Shown: positions 13,194-16,230 of the stretch, piece after piece
Layout of the letters: every line of letters begins with the position of its first letter
Position numbering within the stretch: the first letter of the stretch is position 1
Assembly (NCBI GenBank): GCA_023416315.1
Contig: JAEZIA010000351.1
Location: forward strand, 1-16,230
Direction of reading: 5' to 3'
DNA length: 16,230 bases
Source: Actinomycetes bacterium
GTDB lineage: Bacteria > Actinomycetota > Actinomycetes > Mycobacteriales > Mycobacteriaceae
Notes under the pieces: generated by a model
Told to the model about the DNA's origin: nothing
The model's database searches: none
The model's input: only the letters and a program-made list of their open reading frames with translations
Translations under genes and position numbers: made by a program

Positions 13194-13868
13194 CTAGCGG
13201 GCTCGGCGGGCCAGCCGCTCGCTGTCGCTGATCAGCACGCTCTTGCCCTCCAGGCGGATCCATCCGCGGTGGGCGAAATCGGCCAGCGCCTTGTTGACCG
13301 TCTCGCGCGAGGCACCCACCAGCTGGGCAATCTCCTCCTGCGTGAGGTCGTGGGTGACCCGCAGCGCGCCGCCCTCCTGGGTGCCGAATCGCTGGGCCAG
13401 CTGCAGCAGCTGCTTGGCGACGCGTCCCGGGACGTCGGTGAAGATCAGGTCAGCGAGGTTGTTGTTGGTGCGGCGCAGCCGGCGGGCCAGCACCCGCAGC
13501 AGCTGCTCGGCGATCTCCGGGCGATCGGCGATCCACGCCCGCAGCGCGTCGCGGTCCATCGACACCGCGCGCACCTCGGTGATCGTGGTGGCGCTGGAGG
13601 TCCGCGGGCCGGGGTCGAAGATCGACAGCTCGCCGAACATGTCCGACGGGCCCATGATGGTCAGCAGATTTTCCCTGCCGTCAGGGGAACGGCGGCCGAT
13701 CTTCACTTTGCCGGAGATGATGATGTACAGCCGATCACCGGGCTCGCCTTCGGCGAAGACCGTATGTCCTCGCGGGAAGTCAACCGGCTGAAGCTGTTTC
13801 GTCAGCGCAGAAACAGCGCTGGGTTCAACTCCCTGGAAGATTCCGGCCCTCGCCAGGATCTCGTCCAC
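13194..13868 (-). CDS. crp: cAMP receptor protein Crp (Rv3676-like)
   Basis: A 224-aa CRP/FNR-family regulator, the same length as M. tuberculosis Crp. The cyclic-nucleotide pocket shows FGELSIFD (Gly79-Glu80) and the PRTSSATT phosphate cassette (Arg89). The dimer helix spans about 115-140 and the C-terminal winged helix has QEEIAQLVGASRETVNKAL (177-195). It senses cAMP and controls many genes, including whiB1 in M. tuberculosis. GTG 13868 is chosen: GAGGGG lies 5 nt upstream. Only a single TGTGA half-site (about 13894-13898) is seen before the gene, not a full CRP site. A 9-bp inverted repeat at 13906-13952 lies in its upstream region. The preceding small membrane protein runs the same way, 99 nt upstream. 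Confidence 0.95.
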   Translation of the reverse strand: MDEILARAGIFQGVEPSAVSALTKQLQPVDFPRGHTVFAEGEPGDRLYIIISGKVKIGRRSPDGRENLLTIMGPSDMFGELSIFDPGPRTSSATTITEVRAVSMDRDALRAWIADRPEIAEQLLRVLARRLRRTNNNLADLIFTDVPGRVAKQLLQLAQRFGTQEGGALRVTHDLTQEEIAQLVGASRETVNKALADFAHRGWIRLEGKSVLISDSERLARRAR

Positions 13869-13905
13869 GTCGCCCCTCTTTAAACTCTTCGAATGTGAAA
13901 TGCGC

Positions 13906-13952
13906 AGGCCAGCTGTATTGCCGCGCTATGTCAGTCTAGTCGTAGCTGGCCT
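13906..13952. repeat. 9-bp inverted repeat upstream of crp
   Basis: AGGCCAGCT (13906-13914) and AGCTGGCCT (13944-13952) are perfect arms with a 29-nt spacer, located 38-84 nt before the crp GTG. The spacer contains TAGACT on the minus strand, a possible -10. It could be a paired operator or an RNA hairpin after the upstream gene. Confidence 0.4.
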
Positions 13953-13967
13953 TGCGACGTGCCAACG

Positions 13968-14267
13968 CTACACACGATTGGCGTACTGGGTTTGGTGAAA
14001 TTGCGGATTCGGAGCCGCGTGGGCATATGGCCGCGTGGGCAAGCCGGGCTCGTCGCCGCTGAGCCGGGAGGGCGCCTCGGCCCGTCGGGGTGGGGTTTCG
14101 GCGCGCGGTGCTGCCTGTCCGGTCGGGGTTTTTTCGGTGCGTTCCAGATAGTCGGTGACTTCATCGGCGGCGGTGCGATCGACGCGCAGCGCCTCTTCGA
14201 GTCGTTGCAACGCGAACGTGGAAAGCATCAATAGCCCGGGGACACACACCGCGAGCAACCAGGTCAC
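13968..14267 (-). CDS. Small membrane protein (Rv3675-like)
   Basis: A 99-aa protein with one N-terminal hydrophobic helix (TWLLAVCVPGLLMLSTFAL), an acidic/coiled segment (LEEALRVDRTAADEVTDYLE) and a disordered Pro/Arg-rich C-terminal half. It corresponds by position to Rv3675, a possible membrane protein of unknown function. GTG at 14267 has no ribosome site but a TACTTT box (14273-14278, minus) lies 5 nt upstream, compatible with a leaderless start. It sits upstream of crp in the same direction and diverges from nth. No function can be assigned. Confidence 0.7.
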   Translation of the reverse strand: MTWLLAVCVPGLLMLSTFALQRLEEALRVDRTAADEVTDYLERTEKTPTGQAAPRAETPPRRAEAPSRLSGDEPGLPTRPYAHAAPNPQFHQTQYANRV

Positions 14268-14348
14268 GGGGGAAAGTAAACACGGGCAAGGTCTCAGCGG
14301 GATTACGAATTGTCACCGGTCAGTCCCTGTCTTGACGGACCTCGTCAG

Positions 14349-14354
14349 TACCCT
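14349..14354 (+). promoter_or_regulatory. nth: -10 box TACCCT of nth (leaderless)
   Basis: TACCCT fits TANNNT and ends 6 nt before GTG 14361, so transcription should begin at the start codon. TTGACG at 14332-14337 is present but only 11 nt away, too close for a standard -35. Confidence 0.4.
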
Positions 14355-14360
14355 GGTTTC

Positions 14361-15173
14361 GTGACCACGAGCAGCCCCTCAACCAGGCGCAAGTCCGCTG
14401 GGGGGGCTGACAAGCCGCCCGCCCCGACGAAGGCGGCCGCCAAGAAGTGGGACACCGAGACTCCGCTGGGCCTGGTCCGGCGCGCTCGTCGGATGAACCG
14501 CACGCTGGCCATCGCGTTTCCGCATGTGTACTGCGAGCTGGATTTCACCAATCCGCTGGAGCTGGCGGTCGCCACGATCTTGTCGGCGCAGTCCACCGAC
14601 AAGCGGGTCAACCTCACCACCCCGGCGTTGTTCAAAAGGTATCGCACCGCCAAGGACTACGCGCAGGCCGACCGCGCCGAGCTCGAAGAGTTGATCCGGC
14701 CCACCGGCTTCTATCGCAACAAGGCCAATTCGCTGATCCGGCTCGGCCAGGAGCTCGAGGAGCGGTTCGACGGCGAGGTGCCCCGCACGATCGAGGAGCT
14801 GGTCACCCTGCCCGGCGTGGGCCGCAAGACCGCCAACGTGATCCTCGGCAACGCCTTCGACATCCCCGGCATCACGGTGGACACGCACTTCGGCCGGCTG
14901 GTGCGGCGCTGGCGCTGGACCGCCGAGGAAGACCCGGTCAAGGTCGAACACATTGTGGGCGAGCTGATCGAGCGCAGCGAGTGGACGCTGCTGAGTCACC
15001 GCGTCATCTTTCACGGCCGCCGGGTATGCCATGCCCGCAAGCCCGCGTGCGGGGTGTGCGTGCTGGCCAAGGACTGCCCGTCGTTCGGCCTCGGGCCGAC
15101 CGATCCGGTACTCGCCGCGCCGCTGGTGAAGGGGCCCGAGACCGAGCATCTGCTGGCCCTGGCCGGGCTGTGA
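14361..15173 (+). CDS. nth: Endonuclease III (DNA glycosylase/AP lyase) Nth
   Basis: A 270-aa base-excision repair enzyme that removes oxidised pyrimidines and nicks the abasic site. The helix-hairpin-helix reads LPGVGRKTANVILG with catalytic Lys156, followed by ITVDTHFGRL with Asp174. The [4Fe-4S] loop has Cys223, Cys230, Cys233 and Cys239 in C-x6-C-x2-C-x5-C spacing. The first ~35 residues are a low-complexity Ser/Pro/Ala/Lys extension relative to the 245-aa M. tuberculosis protein. GTG 14361 is chosen over an in-frame ATG at 14310 because a TACCCT box lies 6 nt upstream. The TlpA-like gene follows after 22 nt, so the two may be cotranscribed. Confidence 0.94.
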   Translation: MTTSSPSTRRKSAGGADKPPAPTKAAAKKWDTETPLGLVRRARRMNRTLAIAFPHVYCELDFTNPLELAVATILSAQSTDKRVNLTTPALFKRYRTAKDYAQADRAELEELIRPTGFYRNKANSLIRLGQELEERFDGEVPRTIEELVTLPGVGRKTANVILGNAFDIPGITVDTHFGRLVRRWRWTAEEDPVKVEHIVGELIERSEWTLLSHRVIFHGRRVCHARKPACGVCVLAKDCPSFGLGPTDPVLAAPLVKGPETEHLLALAGL

Positions 15174-15195
15174 CGTCCCGGCCGGCACTGCACTG

Positions 15196-15840
15196 ATGAA
15201 GACGTCGACCCGCTGGACGCTGCTGGTGCTCGCCGTGGTGGTGGCACTGATTGCGGCATTCCTCGTCGAACTCGGTGACACCCCGTCGGGATCCGGCGGT
15301 GGGACAGCGGGCGCGCCGGTGTCCCGCAACCACCGCGACGCCGACACGCCCGAGGCGCTGGCCGGGCCGCGCCAGCGCGCCGATTTGCCGCCATGTCCGG
15401 TCGCCGCCGACAATCCCGGCCCGAAAGAGTTGCGCGGCATCGTCGTCGAGTGTGCCGCCGACGGTGCGAACGTCGACGTGGCCCGCGCCCTGGCCGGACG
15501 CCCGATAGTGCTGAACCTGTGGGCGTATTGGTGCGGACCGTGCACCGAGGAGTTGCCCGCGATGGCCGATTACCAGCGCCTGGTGGGTAGCGATGTCGCC
15601 GTGGTGACCGTGCATCAGGACGAGAACGAGACCGCGGGTCTGCTGCGGCTCGCCGACCTGGGCGTGCGGCTGCCGACCTTCCAGGACGGTCAGCGCCGGA
15701 TCGCGGCGGCGCTGGGCGTACCCAATGTGATGCCCGCGACCGTGGTGCTGCGTGCGGACGGTAGCGTTGCGAAAATCCTGCCGCAGGCGTTCACCAGTGC
15801 CGACGAGATCGCCGCCGCGGTGAAGAATGCATTGCAGTGA
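15196..15840 (+). CDS. Membrane-anchored TlpA-like thioredoxin (Rv3673c-like)
   Basis: A 214-aa extracytoplasmic thiol oxidoreductase. An N-terminal helix (about 7-25) anchors or exports it, a Gly/Ser-rich linker follows, and the thioredoxin domain carries WCGPC (Cys113, Cys116) with the cis-proline in VPNVMPATVV. Cys67 and Cys86 form a second pair N-terminal to the active site, an addition to the minimal fold. TlpA/ResE-type proteins reduce or shuffle disulfides outside the membrane; the partner here is unknown. It lies between nth and a Nudix gene and its TGA overlaps the latter's GTG. ATG 15196 is the only start that keeps a clean signal anchor. Confidence 0.9.
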   Translation: MKTSTRWTLLVLAVVVALIAAFLVELGDTPSGSGGGTAGAPVSRNHRDADTPEALAGPRQRADLPPCPVAADNPGPKELRGIVVECAADGANVDVARALAGRPIVLNLWAYWCGPCTEELPAMADYQRLVGSDVAVVTVHQDENETAGLLRLADLGVRLPTFQDGQRRIAAALGVPNVMPATVVLRADGSVAKILPQAFTSADEIAAAVKNALQ

Positions 15841-16230
15841 CAACCAACGAGAGAGACGCGCCGGTGACCCAGGGTTCCTCCCGTTCGGCGGGATCGGTCG
15901 CGCTCACCCCGCAGTACCGTCCGCCATGGCTGGCGCCCCAGGTCGACAATGTCGCCCAGGTTCCGCACGCGTACCGCCGCAAGTTGCCGCCTGAGCTGTT
16001 GGCCGCCGGCATCGAAGCTCGCGACGCCGGCACGAGCACCCGCGACGCCGCTGTGCTGGTGTTGTTCTCCGGCCCGAACTCCGGTCGCCACGAAGGGCGG
16101 CTGCCCGACGACGCCGACCTGCTGCTGACGGTGCGGGCCGGCACGCTACGCCACCACGCCGGGCAGGCCGCGTTCCCGGGCGGGGCGGCCGACCCCGAGG
16201 ACGACGGCCCGGTCGCGACCGCGCTTCGAG
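15837..16230 (+). CDS. Nudix hydrolase, CoA pyrophosphatase-like (Rv3672c-like), cut by right edge
   Basis: About 131 codons are visible. LLLTVRAGTLRHHAGQ followed by AAFPGGAADPEDDG is the NudL/UPF0035 signature that precedes and enters the Nudix box, and the sequence ends at ATALR, just before the catalytic glutamates. Members hydrolyse CoA and its derivatives to phosphopantetheine and 3',5'-ADP. GTG 15837 overlaps the upstream stop (GTGA); an in-frame GTG at 15864, preceded by a purine-rich GAGAGAG stretch, is an alternative start. By synteny a periplasmic protease (marP) would be expected after the edge. Confidence 0.87.
   Translation, partial: MTTNERDAPVTQGSSRSAGSVALTPQYRPPWLAPQVDNVAQVPHAYRRKLPPELLAAGIEARDAGTSTRDAAVLVLFSGPNSGRHEGRLPDDADLLLTVRAGTLRHHAGQAAFPGGAADPEDDGPVATALR

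Noticed and set aside
13890..13905. CRP autoregulatory site upstream of crp
   Set aside because: Only one TGTGA half-site is present; the second half-site at the required spacing does not match TCACA.
14379..15545. 388-codon minus-strand frame across nth and the TlpA-like gene
   Set aside because: Composition typical of an antisense shadow; both plus-strand genes have intact catalytic motifs.

Overview
This window comes from a high-GC actinobacterium, almost certainly a Mycobacterium/Mycolicibacterium. From about 3.9 kb to the right edge the gene order is the one I know from M. tuberculosis Rv3684 back to Rv3672c, inverted here: cds1, metallophosphoesterase, ponA2, whiB4, bagB, bagA, DUF4177, RidA-like, MBL-fold hydrolase, crp, small membrane protein, nth, TlpA-like thioredoxin, Nudix. 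PonA2 (810 aa) and Crp (224 aa) match the lengths I remember for the tuberculosis proteins. GTG starts, GTGA stop/start overlaps and -10 boxes 5-7 nt from the start codon (leaderless mRNAs) fit mycobacteria.

Left region (1-3632): an accessory cassette. A PHS-type (phosphate:H+ symporter-like) MFS transporter, cut by the left edge, runs leftward. Diverging from it are three co-directional genes: a GntR/HutC-type regulator, a PhnX-like HAD 'phosphonatase' with the Schiff-base lysine position conserved, and a zinc alcohol dehydrogenase of the phosphonate-associated type. The shared intergenic region holds a perfect 14-bp palindrome nested in a second inverted repeat, a candidate 11-nt-period PHO box, and a -10 box that predicts a leaderless regulator mRNA. 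I infer a pathway that imports and degrades a phosphonate or a related phosphorus compound, with no PhnW and no C-P lyase in view. This is the most interesting part of the window.

Boundary (3633-4303): a bidirectional hairpin terminator, tRNA-Pro(CGG) on the minus strand, and a likely 56-codon single-pass membrane protein whose 3' end overlaps cds1 antisense.

Middle (4210-9467): on the minus strand ponA2 (bifunctional class A PBP with a PASTA domain), a membrane-anchored metallophosphoesterase with its own leaderless promoter, and a PLP-dependent Cds1-type cysteine desulfhydrase. whiB4 (Fe-S redox regulator) diverges from ponA2. Their shared 293-bp region and the whiB4 start carry five copies of ACCTGA/TCAGGT.

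Right (9506-16230): bagA-bagB (Get3/ArsA-like ATPase pair, minus) diverge from a translationally coupled DUF4177-RidA-MBL operon, with both sides apparently leaderless. That operon converges on crp, which lies downstream of a small membrane protein on the minus strand. nth, a TlpA-like thioredoxin and a Nudix CoA pyrophosphatase (cut by the right edge) run rightward. Themes are envelope synthesis, thiol/redox sensing and damage repair. No insertion sequence, integrase or CRISPR array was seen.
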